Positions 1-8,670 of a DNA stretch of 64,000 bases are shown piece after piece (position 1 is the stretch's first letter; every line of letters begins with the position of its first letter). The notes beneath the pieces were generated by a model, which ran no database searches, was not told where the DNA came from, and saw only the letters and a list, made by a program, of their open reading frames with translations. A program made the translations under genes and the position numbers. Source of the DNA: JADJPO01 sp963724535 (GTDB lineage Bacteria; Actinomycetota; Actinomycetes; Actinomycetales; Kineosporiaceae); contig CAVRVD010000017.1 in NCBI GenBank assembly GCA_963724535.1, positions 372,001 through 436,000 on the forward strand, in the 5' to 3' direction.

Positions 1-148
1 CGGCGGCCAACTCGCGCAGGCCGTCGGCCAGCGACGCCGCCGAACCCGAGACCCCGTCCGGGCTGAACGCACGTGCGGCACGGGTCACCTTGTGGACGAC
101 GTAGACACCGGCAGCGGCACCGACGGCGACCCAGAACAAGCGGCGCAC
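1..148 (-). CDS. DUF6167-like small membrane protein, partial
   Basis: Only the first 49 codons are inside the window; the gene runs off the left edge. The translated start is a GTG (VRRLFWVAVGAAAGVY...), one hydrophobic segment followed by a polar stretch. It begins 7 nt after the stop of the upstream DUF948 gene, so the two are co-transcribed. In many actinomycetes this pair lies between rarA and alaS, which supports the family call; the protein has no known activity. The assignment rests on position and N-terminal character, since the C-terminus is not seen. Confidence 0.6.
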   Translation of the reverse strand, partial: MRRLFWVAVGAAAGVYVVHKVTRAARAFSPDGVSGSAASLADGLRELAA

Positions 149-155
149 CCCCGCT

Positions 156-524
156 TCACCGACCCCGGCGGCGGGACGACTTGCGGCCACCCATCGCCTG
201 CCGGACGCCGTAGCTGAACGCGGCGACCTTGACCACCGGCGAGCCGAGGGTGGCCGCGAACAGCGAGGTGAGCGCGGAGGCGTTGGTCGATATCTGGGCG
301 ACGTTGGAGGTGATCGTGTCCACCTTGGTCAGCTGGTGGTTGGTGCTGGCCACCGTGGTGGTCACCTCGGACAACAGCGGCGTGGTCCCGTCGGACACGC
401 CGCGGACGGTGAGCCGGGCCTCGTCGAGGACCCTGCCGAGCTTGACCAGCGGGATGCCGAGGAACCCGACCAGGATCAAGAAGCCGATCGCGAACATGAG
501 CAGGGCGATGTCGCCGACAGACAT
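156..524 (-). CDS. DUF948 domain membrane protein
   Basis: A 122-residue protein beginning MSVGDIALLMFAIGF. The N-terminal hydrophobic helix (about residues 5-25) is followed by a heptad-like region with repeated V, L and T, and a basic tail rich in K and R. This is the DUF948 pattern: one membrane anchor plus a predicted helical soluble part; function unknown. The ATG at 524 is preferred to an upstream in-frame ATG because an AGGAGG ribosome site lies 8 nt before it. It lies downstream of rarA in the same direction and is tightly followed by the DUF6167-like gene. Confidence 0.8.
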   Translation of the reverse strand: MSVGDIALLMFAIGFLILVGFLGIPLVKLGRVLDEARLTVRGVSDGTTPLLSEVTTTVASTNHQLTKVDTITSNVAQISTNASALTSLFAATLGSPVVKVAAFSYGVRQAMGGRKSSRRRGR

Positions 525-615
525 CGATGGTCCTCCTGACGCCGTTGTGCTCAGTGGACTGCCCATCGGGGACACACCCCGGGCAGCTGTCCGGATCACG
601 CGACCCTACCGCGGC

Positions 616-2037
616 TCAGCGACGGCGCAGCACGGCCCGCAGCCGCTCCAGCCGGGTCCGGACGTCGCGCTCGGCACCCCGCTCGGTCGGCCGGTAGTAG
701 TCCTTGCCGTCGACGCCGGCTGGTGCGTACTGCTGACCGACCACCCCGCGGGGGTCGTCGTGGGCGTAGCGATACCCCTGACCGTGTCCGAGGGCGCCCG
801 CCCCCCGGTAGTGGGCGTCGCGCAGGTGCGCCGGGACGGGTCCACCGAGGCCGGCGCGGACGTCGTCGCTCGCCTCGGCGATCGCGACCGTGACCGCGTT
901 CGACTTGGGCGCCGTGGCCACGTGGACGACGGCCTGGGCCAGGATCAGCCGGGCCTCGGGCATCCCGACCAGGGCCACCGCCTGGGCGGCGCTGACCGCG
1001 GTGACCAGCGCGGTGGGGTCGGCCATGCCGACCTCCTCACTGGCCGCGATCATGATCCGGCGGGCCACGAACCGGGCGTCCTCCCCCGCCTCCAACATCC
1101 GGGCCAGGTAGTGCAGCGCGGCGTCCACGTCGCTGCCGCGAAGCGACTTGATGAATGCGCTGGCGACGTCGTAGTGCTCATCGCCCGCCCGGTCGTAGCG
1201 CACGGCGGCCCGGTCCACGGCCTGCTCGACGAGGTCCAGGGTGATCCGGGCCGCGCCCTCGGCGGAAGCGTCGCGATGCCCGGCGTCCAGGGCGGCGCCG
1301 GCGGCGGCCTCCAGCGCGGTCAGCGCGCGGCGGGCGTCCCCGCCGGCCAGCCGGACCAGGTGGTCGCGGGCGGCGTCGTCCACCATCACCGCGCCGGCCA
1401 GCCCGCGCTCGTCGACCAGGGCCCGGTCGATCACCGCACCGACGTCGGCGTCGGTGAGCGGGTGCAGGGTGAGCAGCAGTGAGCGGGACAGCAGCGGGGA
1501 GACCACGCTGAACGAGGGGTTCTCGGTGGTGGCCGCAACGAGCACCACCCACCGGTTCTCCACCCCGGGCAGCAGGGCGTCCTGCTGGGCCTTGCTGAAC
1601 CGGTGGATCTCGTCGAGGAACAGCACGGTCTGGCGGTCCTGGCGCTCGGCCAGGGTCCGGGCCTCCTGCATCACCGTGCGCACGTCCTTGACCCCGGCGG
1701 TGACCGCGGACAGCTCGATGAAGCGACGACCGGTCGCCTGGGAGACCACGTGCGCCAGCGTCGTCTTGCCGGTACCGGGCGGGCCCCACAGGATCACCGA
1801 GGCGGGACCGGCCCGCCAGCGACCGTCCGCATCGCCACCGGCGGCGCCCGGGTCGACGTCGGGACGGCGCAGCAGGGTGCGCAGCGCCGAGCCGTCGGCG
1901 AACAGGTGGGCCTGGCCGACCAGCTCAGCGACCGACCGCGGCCTCATCCGAACAGCGAGCGGGGCACGGCCCGCAGTGTCGAGGCGCGCCGTGAGGTCGC
2001 CGACATCGGCGCGGTTCGTCGAGAACAGGTCGCCCAC
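616..2037 (-). CDS. rarA: Replication-associated recombination protein A (MgsA/RarA AAA ATPase)
   Basis: A 473-residue clamp-loader-like AAA+ ATPase that acts at stalled replication forks. Visible motifs are the N-terminal RPRSVAELVGQAHL, Walker A GPPGTGKTT, Walker B LFLDEIHRF, sensor-1 region TTENPSF, and the C-terminal tetramerisation/MgsA region with AGEDARFVARRI and the closing GYRYAHDDPRG segment. Length is normal for the family. The gene starts with GTG six bases after a TAGCGT -10 element, suggesting a leaderless message. It is divergent from an MMPL gene whose start is only 17 bp away. Confidence 0.96.
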   Translation of the reverse strand: MGDLFSTNRADVGDLTARLDTAGRAPLAVRMRPRSVAELVGQAHLFADGSALRTLLRRPDVDPGAAGGDADGRWRAGPASVILWGPPGTGKTTLAHVVSQATGRRFIELSAVTAGVKDVRTVMQEARTLAERQDRQTVLFLDEIHRFSKAQQDALLPGVENRWVVLVAATTENPSFSVVSPLLSRSLLLTLHPLTDADVGAVIDRALVDERGLAGAVMVDDAARDHLVRLAGGDARRALTALEAAAGAALDAGHRDASAEGAARITLDLVEQAVDRAAVRYDRAGDEHYDVASAFIKSLRGSDVDAALHYLARMLEAGEDARFVARRIMIAASEEVGMADPTALVTAVSAAQAVALVGMPEARLILAQAVVHVATAPKSNAVTVAIAEASDDVRAGLGGPVPAHLRDAHYRGAGALGHGQGYRYAHDDPRGVVGQQYAPAGVDGKDYYRPTERGAERDVRTRLERLRAVLRRR

Positions 2038-2043
2038 GCTGCC

Positions 2044-2049
2044 ACGCTA
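2044..2049 (-). promoter_or_regulatory. -10 element of leaderless rarA promoter
   Basis: TAGCGT on the minus strand is followed by 6 nt and the GTG start of rarA. A -10 hexamer at this distance places the transcription start on the start codon itself. The same layout recurs at other genes in the window. It lies in the 17-bp gap shared with the divergent MMPL gene, for which no equally clear hexamer is seen. Confidence 0.6.
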
Positions 2050-2054
2050 GTCGG

Positions 2055-4400
2055 GTGCTGCGCGCGCTCGGCCACGCCGTCCATCGATGGGCTCGCTGGT
2101 TCGCCCTGGGCTGGCTGGTTCTGGTGGTCCTCGCGTTCGCCGCGGCCACCGGATCGCTCGGTGGGCAGGGCCTGTTCGAGCGGCTCCAGGCCGGGGACGC
2201 CCCGCAGGTCCCCGGGGAGAGCCAGGTCGGCCAGGACCTGCTGAGCCGGGCCGGAGACGACACCCGCGCCGTGCTCATGATCGTCGACGGGCTGGACGTC
2301 GCCGACCCCGGCGTCGCGCGGACCGTCGCGCAGGCTCGGCCCGGCATCACGGCGTTGCCGCACGTCAGTGACGTGCTCGACCCCTACCTGCCGCTGCCGA
2401 GCCCGAATCCGGGCGGCCCGGCCCCGGCGGTGACCGCCCCGCCCTTCGTCTCGACCGACGCCCGCGCGATCCTGGTCAGCGTGGCCCTGGAGCCCGGCCT
2501 CGACCGGGGGGTACGCGAGGCGACGACCGAGGCGATCGAGATCCGGCTGACCGCGCTCGGCGACGCCCTGGTCGACCAGGCCACCGCCCCCGGCGCGAGC
2601 TACCGCATCGGCGGCGTCCAGCAGCTGGTCGACGAGATCAACGAACGGGTGGAGCAGGACCTGCGCGTGGGTGAGGCGGTGGCGCTGCCGCTCAGCCTGC
2701 TGGTGATGGTGGTGGTCTTCGGCGGCTTCCTGGCCGCCGGGATGCCGATCCTCGGCGCCATCGCCTCGATCGGCGGCGGACTGGCGGTCCTGCTCGGCTT
2801 CTCCTACGCCATCGAGCTGGACGCCAGCGTGCCCAGCGTGGTCAGCGTGCTCGGGCTGGGCCTGTGCATCGACTACGGGCTGCTGCTGGTCAGCCGCTAC
2901 CGCGAGGAGCTGCGCCGTATCGAGGTCGGCCTGGAGGTGGGCGGCGCCCATACCACCGCCGACTTCCGGGCAGCGATGGAACGCACTCTGGCCACGGCCG
3001 GACGCACCGTGCTGTTCAGCGGCGTCACGGTGGCGATCAGCCTGAGCGGGTTGCTGATCTTCCGGGCCAGCATCCTGCGCGCGGTCGGCGCGGCCGGGGT
3101 GAGCGTGGTGGTGGTCGCCGTCCTCGTCGCGCTCACCATGGTCCCGGCACTGCTGGCCCTGGCCGGTGACCGGGTGCTGCGCCCCGGGATCACCCACCGC
3201 GTACCCGGCCTGCGCCGGCTGGCCCGAAGGCTCGGCGACGTCGCCCCGGCCGAAGGTGTCTTCTCCCGGCTGGCCCGACGGGTGCAGCGCCGTCCGGTCC
3301 TGATCGCCCTGGCCTGCCTGGGCGTCCTGGCCGCGGCCGCCGCGCCGCTGCTACGGATCGAGCTGGTCAGCTCAGGGGTGTCGTTGCTGCCGGCCACCAG
3401 CGAGCAGCGGCTGCTCCTGGAGGACCTGGCCGAGCGGTTCCCGGCCAGCAGCCAGGCGCCGATCCTCGTGGTCAGCCGGACCACCCCGGAGCGGTTGGCT
3501 GCGTGGGCCGACCCGATCGCCGGCCTGGACGGCGTGCGCGGCCTCGATCCGCCCCGAGCCGTCGGCGAGACCCAGAACGTCGGCGAGACCCAGAACGTCG
3601 GCGAAACCCAGGACGTCGTCTCGGTGATCGGGGTGCGCACCACGACCGACCCCCGGTTGTCACCTGCGCGTGAAGTGGTCCAGGAGATCCGCGACCTGGT
3701 GGCTGCCGAGGGCGGTCCGGACGGCGCACAGGTCTGGGTCACCGGCGAGAGCGCCCAGGTGCTCGACTTCATCGGCGACATCCGCCGGCGCGCCCCGCTG
3801 GCGATCGGTGTGGTCGTGCTGGCCACCTTCGTGCTGCTGTTCCTGATGACCGGGTCGGTCCTGGTGCCGCTCAAGGCACTGGTGATGAACATCGTCTCGC
3901 TCGGGGCCTCGTTCGGGGTGCTGGTCTGGGTGTTCCAGGACGGCAACCTCCAGGACCTGCTCGGCTTCACCTCCAACGGCGGGATCGACCAGAACATCCC
4001 GGCGCTGGCGCTGGCGTTCGCCTTCGGGTTGTCCATGGACTACGAGGTCTTCCTGCTGTCCCGGGTCAAGGAGGCCCGCGACGAGCTCCTGGCCGACCCG
4101 CGGGGACCGCGTCGTCGCCCGCCCAACGACCTCGCCGTCCGGCGCGGCCTGCAGCGCTCGGGCCGGATCATCACCTCAGCGGCACTGATCGTCGTCATCG
4201 TCTTCGCCGGGTTCGCGGCCGGAACGCTGCTGCTGGTCAAGCAGATGGGTGTGGCGCTGGCGGTCGCGGTGGCCGTGGACGCCACCATCGTCCGGATGCT
4301 GCTGGTGCCCGCCACGATGACCCTGCTCGGTGAGTGGAACTGGTGGGCACCGGGGCCGTTGCGGCGGCTGCATGCACGGTTCGGGGTCTCCGAGGGCTGA
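2055..4400 (+). CDS. MMPL family transporter
   Basis: A 781-residue RND-superfamily membrane protein of the MMPL class. It has an N-terminal membrane helix (about residues 15-32), an extracytoplasmic loop with the GGVQQLVDEI segment, a first multi-helix block (about 205-375), a second large loop, and a second helix block containing FAFGLSMDYEVFLLSR, the typical MMPL proton-relay region (compare GLCIDYGLLLVSRYRE in the first half). MMPL proteins export lipids or glycolipids; the substrate here is unknown. The second loop contains an 18-bp tandem repeat. The start is a GTG. Two membrane glycosyltransferases follow further downstream, which would suit an envelope lipid role. Confidence 0.9.
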   Translation: MLRALGHAVHRWARWFALGWLVLVVLAFAAATGSLGGQGLFERLQAGDAPQVPGESQVGQDLLSRAGDDTRAVLMIVDGLDVADPGVARTVAQARPGITALPHVSDVLDPYLPLPSPNPGGPAPAVTAPPFVSTDARAILVSVALEPGLDRGVREATTEAIEIRLTALGDALVDQATAPGASYRIGGVQQLVDEINERVEQDLRVGEAVALPLSLLVMVVVFGGFLAAGMPILGAIASIGGGLAVLLGFSYAIELDASVPSVVSVLGLGLCIDYGLLLVSRYREELRRIEVGLEVGGAHTTADFRAAMERTLATAGRTVLFSGVTVAISLSGLLIFRASILRAVGAAGVSVVVVAVLVALTMVPALLALAGDRVLRPGITHRVPGLRRLARRLGDVAPAEGVFSRLARRVQRRPVLIALACLGVLAAAAAPLLRIELVSSGVSLLPATSEQRLLLEDLAERFPASSQAPILVVSRTTPERLAAWADPIAGLDGVRGLDPPRAVGETQNVGETQNVGETQDVVSVIGVRTTTDPRLSPAREVVQEIRDLVAAEGGPDGAQVWVTGESAQVLDFIGDIRRRAPLAIGVVVLATFVLLFLMTGSVLVPLKALVMNIVSLGASFGVLVWVFQDGNLQDLLGFTSNGGIDQNIPALALAFAFGLSMDYEVFLLSRVKEARDELLADPRGPRRRPPNDLAVRRGLQRSGRIITSAALIVVIVFAGFAAGTLLLVKQMGVALAVAVAVDATIVRMLLVPATMTLLGEWNWWAPGPLRRLHARFGVSEG
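3561..3614 (+). repeat. In-frame 18-bp tandem repeat, three copies
   Basis: Three copies of an 18-bp unit (GTCGGCGAGACCCAGAAC at 3561, again at 3579, and a diverged copy at 3597) lie inside the MMPL gene and encode VGETQN, VGETQN, VGETQD in the extracytoplasmic loop. The first two copies are identical in DNA, so the expansion is recent and probably length-variable between strains. Confidence 0.9.
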
Positions 4401-4593
4401 GCCGCTCGGCGCCGAACCGGCTCGCAGCCCACTCCCAGCCCATCCGGCGGTGCCCCAACCGTCTGCAGCCGAGATGTATCTGTCCGCCGGTGGCCGCCTC
4501 CTACCCATGACGGTCGCCACGATGTCGAGCGTCGACGGAGGTCGCCCAGGTCAACGGACCGACATGCCAAGCCACCCACCGACGGCGGATGCC

Positions 4594-7500
4594 ATGACGG
4601 CAGTGTTCATCAGCCACAGCAGCCGGGACCGAGCGCTGGTCGAGGATCTGTGCGCCCGCCTGCGGGCCCAGGGCTACGCTGCGCTGTTCCTCGACGTCGA
4701 CGAGCGCGACGGCATCGCCGCCGGGCGGGACTGGGAACGCGAGCTCTACCTCGCGCTGCGCCGCAGCGACGGCGTCGTCTTTCTGGCCACCGAGTCGTCG
4801 GTGACCAGCCGGTGGTGCTTCGCCGAGCTGGCGCTGGCGCGGTCCCGGGGCGTGCCGGTGTTCGCCCTGAGGGCGACCCCCCAGGCCCGGCTCGGGCTGC
4901 TGTCTGACATCCAGTGGGTCGACCTGCCCACTGCCCGACAGGGAACGACCGTCGGCCCGCAGCACGGTACCCAGAACGCAGAGGTGGACGAGCAGACCGC
5001 CTACCGCCGGCTGTGGGCGGGGATGCTCCGCGCCGGGCTCGATCCCGACGACGCGCTGGCCTGGGACCCCGCCCGCAGCCCCTACCCGGGTCTGCGCGCG
5101 TTCTCCGTCGAGGACGCCGCGGTGTTCTTCGGCCGCGACGAGGAGACCCGCCGGCTGCTCGAGCTGGTCCAGCCGACGGTCTCCCTGGGCGGTGGTCGCT
5201 GGGTGAGCCTCGTGGGGCCCTCCGGCAGCGGCAAGTCGTCCCTGCTATGTGCCGGGCTGCTGCCGCGGCTGAGCCGGCGCCCCGACCATTGGGTGCTGGT
5301 GCCCCCCTTCGTCCCGGGCACGCGGCCCGTGCACCAGCTCGCGGTGAGTCTGGCGGGCGCGTTCGAGGCGGCCGGACGGCCCCGGGCGGCGCACGATCTG
5401 GAGCGGTCCTTCACCGACCCCGGAGCGGACGGCACACCCAGCGCGGCGCTGGTCCGCGTCGGTGAGGACCTCACCGAGGCGGCCGCGGCGCCCGGGGCCA
5501 AGGTGCTCATCTGCGTCGACCAGGCCGAGGAGGTGATCACGCGCTGCACCCCGGCGGAGCAACAGGCCTTCCAGTCGCTGCTGCGCGGCGCAGTCGGCGA
5601 GGGCAGCCCGGTGTGGGTGGTCGCCACCCTGCGCTCGGAGTTCCTCAGCACTGCCCCAGAGCGGACCGGGCTCAGCGAGTGCACCGACGACTTCCTCGTC
5701 CTCGAGCCGATCAGCCGTGCCCGCTTGTCCGAGGTCATCGCTCGGCCGGCAGCCCGCGCAGGCCTGATCTTCGAGGCCGGGCTCATCGAGCGGATGGTCG
5801 AGGAGACAACCGGTGGGGACGCGCTGCCCCTGCTCGGACACACCCTGTTCGAGCTGGCCGCCCTGGCCGGCGAGGGCGGGCAGGTCACGACTCAGGACTA
5901 CGAGGCGCTCGGCGGCGTGGTGGGCTCGCTGCAACGCCGCGCGGCCCAGGTGTTCGCCGAGCTCACCGCGCGGGGCTACGGCGAGGAGGTGCTGCCCGCG
6001 CTGGTGCGGCTGGTCACCGTGGACGCCAGTGGCCAGTTCGTGCGCCGCCGGCTGGAGACCTCCCGACTCAGCCCGCGCGAGCTGGCCGTGGTCGAGGCCT
6101 TCGTCGAGGCCCGTCTGCTCAGCAGCGACCGCGGTGAGGACGGTGAAGACAGCACCGTTGAGGTCACCCACGAGGCACTGCTGCGGCAGTGGCTCCCGCT
6201 GCACCGGGCGATCAGCGCCGCCGAGAGCTCGCTGCGAATGCGGGCCGAGCTGGAGCGCGAGACCGCCGACTGGGTGGACGCCGGCCGAGACCCCTCCTAC
6301 CTGTTGCGCGGGGCTCGCCTGGCCGAGTTCGTCGAATGGGTCGATGAGGGCCACGACGTCCCCGGCCGCCCCCGCGAACCGCTGGGCACCGACGAGGCCG
6401 CCTACCTGCAGGCCAGCCGGGAGCTGGCCGCGGCCGAGCTGCGCGCCGTCCAGCGTTCCAACCGGCGGCTGCGCCGGCTGCTCGCCGGCGTCGGGGCGCT
6501 GCTCCTGGCCACCGTGGTGGCCGCCGGCATCGCGGTGGCCAAGAACGCCGAAGCCACCCGGGAGGCCCGGAGCGCGCTCACCCAGCAGCTGACCGCGCAG
6601 ACCTACGCCACCGCCCGCAGCCAACCCGAGCTGTCCCTGCTGCTGGGTGTCGAAGCGATGGGCCGGGACAGTGACCAGGACGGGCTCGATGCCGCGGCCG
6701 TCGCGGCCTTTCAGTCGCTCAACCGCTCATTCCACGTCCTCGAGCTGTACCTGAGCCGGCGGGCCGCCGTCCGATCGGTTGCCTACAGTCCGGACGGCGG
6801 GCTGCTGGCAGTTGGCGGTGACGACCATCGGGTCACGGTGTGGGACACGGCCACCGGCACCCGCCACGGCCCGGAGCTGGTCGGGCACAGCGACGTCGTG
6901 CAGCGGGTGACCTTCAGCCCGGACGGCACGATCCTCGCCTCGGCCAGTGCCGATGCGAGCGTGCGGCTGTGGGACGTGGCCACCGGCCGCGCACACGGCG
7001 GGCCGCTCAGCGGCCACGAGGCCAAGGTGAGCGCCGTCGTCTTCACCCCAGATGGCGACCGGCTCGCTTCGGCCGCCGAGGACGGCACCGTGCGACTGTG
7101 GGACGTGGCCACCGGCCGCCCGCGCGGCGCGCCACTGACCGCCGACGACGCCGCCCTGTACGGGGTGGCCGTCAGCCCGGACGGCGAGCTGATCGCCGCC
7201 ACGGCGGCGGACGGTACCGTCTGGCTCTGGCCGCTAGGCACCAGTGACGCGATCGGCATGCCGATCGCCAGGCACCCCGGCGGGGCCTCGGGAGTGGCCT
7301 TCAGCCCCGACTCAGCACTGCTGGCCACGTCCGGATCCGACGGCGCGATCCGGTTCTGGGATCCGCGGACCGCCACCGAGGCCGGCGAGCCGCTGGTCGG
7401 GCACACCGGGGAGATCAGCCACATCGCCTTCTCCCCGGACGGGGCCCTGCTCGCCTCCGCGGGTCGGGACGGCACAGTGCGGCTGTGGGACGTCGCCGGG

Positions 7501-8664
7501 CGCACCCCCCGGGGCCAACCGCTGACCGGGCACACGAACGCGGCACGCAGCGTCGTCTTCAGCCCGGACGGGGGTCGGCTCGCCTCGGCAAGCTTCGACG
7601 GCACCGTCCGGGTGTGGCAGGTCGCACCGACCGTCCCCGGGCGGGCGCCGCTGCGCGGGCACGTCGCCCGGGTGACCGCGCTCGCCGGGCTCCCATCGGG
7701 CGACCGGTTCGTCTCCGCCGCCGCCGACGGCACCGCCGCGCTCTGGGATCTCACCGAGGCGACGCCGCGGCACGTGCTGTCCGGGCACCTCGGCTGGGTC
7801 ACCGCCGCCGCCGTGTCCCGCGATGGCGCCCTGGTCGCCACCGGCGGGGCCGACCGAACCATCCGGTTGTGGGACGGCGCATCCGGAGCCCCGGTCGGCA
7901 CGCCGCTGCGCGGCCACGAGGGTGAGGTCACCGGCGTCGCCTTCAGCCCGGACGGCGCCGTCCTGGTCTCGGGCGGCCGGGACGGGACGGTGCGCTGGTG
8001 GGACGTGGCGACCCGGTCGCAACTGGGCGCCGCACTCGGTGCCGGCCTCGGCGAGCTGATGGATGTCGCACTGAGCCCGGACGGCGAGCTGATCGCCGCC
8101 GCGGGCAGCGAGGGCGTCATCCGGGCCTGGGACCTCACCACCCGGCTGCCCGCCGGCCGGCCGCTCACCGGGCACAGCGGGTGGGTCCTCGACCTGGAGT
8201 TCTCCGCCGACTCCCGGACACTGGCCTCGGCCAGCGGCGACGGCACGGTCCGGCTCTGGGACGTGCCCAGCTGGTCCCAAAGGGGTCGGGCGTTGCTCGG
8301 CGCCTCCCAGGAGATGACCGCGGTCGCGCTGAGCCCGGACCAGGCCTACCTGGCGGCGACCGGGGAGGACGCCACCGTGCGGATCTGGCGGACCGACGAC
8401 GGCCAGCCGGTCGGCGAACCCATCTCGACCGGTGGCGAACCGGGCACCGCCATCGCCTTCGGCGCCCGGCCGACCCTGCTGTTCGTCGCCGGCCTGAACG
8501 GTCACGTCCGGATCTGGGATCTCGACCCGGCGACGCTCACCGACCAGGCGTGCGCGACTGCCCACCGCAACCTGACCCGCTCGGAGTGGTCCCGATACGT
8601 CGGCCCCCGGTATCGGGCGACCTGCCCGCGCTGGCCCGTACCCGACCCGACGGACCAGGGGTGA
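4594..8664 (+). CDS. TIR - nSTAND1 NTPase - transmembrane - 14-blade WD40 protein
   Basis: A 1,356-residue multidomain protein. Residues 2-115 are a TIR domain starting AVFISHSSRDR, with WCFAE at 74-78 whose Glu78 matches the catalytic glutamate of NAD-cleaving TIRs. SPYPGLRAF (162-170) and FFGRDEE open an nSTAND1 NTPase with Walker A GPSGSGKSS (208-216) and Walker B VLICVDQAEE (304-313). One membrane helix (about 629-649) precedes 14 WD40 units (about 720-1325), enough for two seven-bladed propellers. The start chosen is the ATG just before the TIR; in-frame ATGs at 4507, 4522 and 4564 are possible and no good ribosome site decides. The STAND layout suggests a ligand-triggered switch; defence or stress signalling is inference. 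It lies 193 bp after the MMPL gene and 6 bp before a glycosyltransferase gene. Confidence 0.93.
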   Translation: MTAVFISHSSRDRALVEDLCARLRAQGYAALFLDVDERDGIAAGRDWERELYLALRRSDGVVFLATESSVTSRWCFAELALARSRGVPVFALRATPQARLGLLSDIQWVDLPTARQGTTVGPQHGTQNAEVDEQTAYRRLWAGMLRAGLDPDDALAWDPARSPYPGLRAFSVEDAAVFFGRDEETRRLLELVQPTVSLGGGRWVSLVGPSGSGKSSLLCAGLLPRLSRRPDHWVLVPPFVPGTRPVHQLAVSLAGAFEAAGRPRAAHDLERSFTDPGADGTPSAALVRVGEDLTEAAAAPGAKVLICVDQAEEVITRCTPAEQQAFQSLLRGAVGEGSPVWVVATLRSEFLSTAPERTGLSECTDDFLVLEPISRARLSEVIARPAARAGLIFEAGLIERMVEETTGGDALPLLGHTLFELAALAGEGGQVTTQDYEALGGVVGSLQRRAAQVFAELTARGYGEEVLPALVRLVTVDASGQFVRRRLETSRLSPRELAVVEAFVEARLLSSDRGEDGEDSTVEVTHEALLRQWLPLHRAISAAESSLRMRAELERETADWVDAGRDPSYLLRGARLAEFVEWVDEGHDVPGRPREPLGTDEAAYLQASRELAAAELRAVQRSNRRLRRLLAGVGALLLATVVAAGIAVAKNAEATREARSALTQQLTAQTYATARSQPELSLLLGVEAMGRDSDQDGLDAAAVAAFQSLNRSFHVLELYLSRRAAVRSVAYSPDGGLLAVGGDDHRVTVWDTATGTRHGPELVGHSDVVQRVTFSPDGTILASASADASVRLWDVATGRAHGGPLSGHEAKVSAVVFTPDGDRLASAAEDGTVRLWDVATGRPRGAPLTADDAALYGVAVSPDGELIAATAADGTVWLWPLGTSDAIGMPIARHPGGASGVAFSPDSALLATSGSDGAIRFWDPRTATEAGEPLVGHTGEISHIAFSPDGALLASAGRDGTVRLWDVAGRTPRGQPLTGHTNAARSVVFSPDGGRLASASFDGTVRVWQVAPTVPGRAPLRGHVARVTALAGLPSGDRFVSAAADGTAALWDLTEATPRHVLSGHLGWVTAAAVSRDGALVATGGADRTIRLWDGASGAPVGTPLRGHEGEVTGVAFSPDGAVLVSGGRDGTVRWWDVATRSQLGAALGAGLGELMDVALSPDGELIAAAGSEGVIRAWDLTTRLPAGRPLTGHSGWVLDLEFSADSRTLASASGDGTVRLWDVPSWSQRGRALLGASQEMTAVALSPDQAYLAATGEDATVRIWRTDDGQPVGEPISTGGEPGTAIAFGARPTLLFVAGLNGHVRIWDLDPATLTDQACATAHRNLTRSEWSRYVGPRYRATCPRWPVPDPTDQG

Positions 8665-8670
8665 GCGCCG

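Noticed and set aside
229..1482. A 417-codon plus-strand frame over the DUF948 gene and rarA
   Set aside because: Antisense shadow: no motif, and rarA is unmistakable on the other strand.
4330..4593. N-terminal extension of the TIR protein by 88 residues
   Set aside because: Overlaps the MMPL gene, has no signal peptide or domain and no ribosome site; the TIR domain begins immediately after the ATG at 4594.
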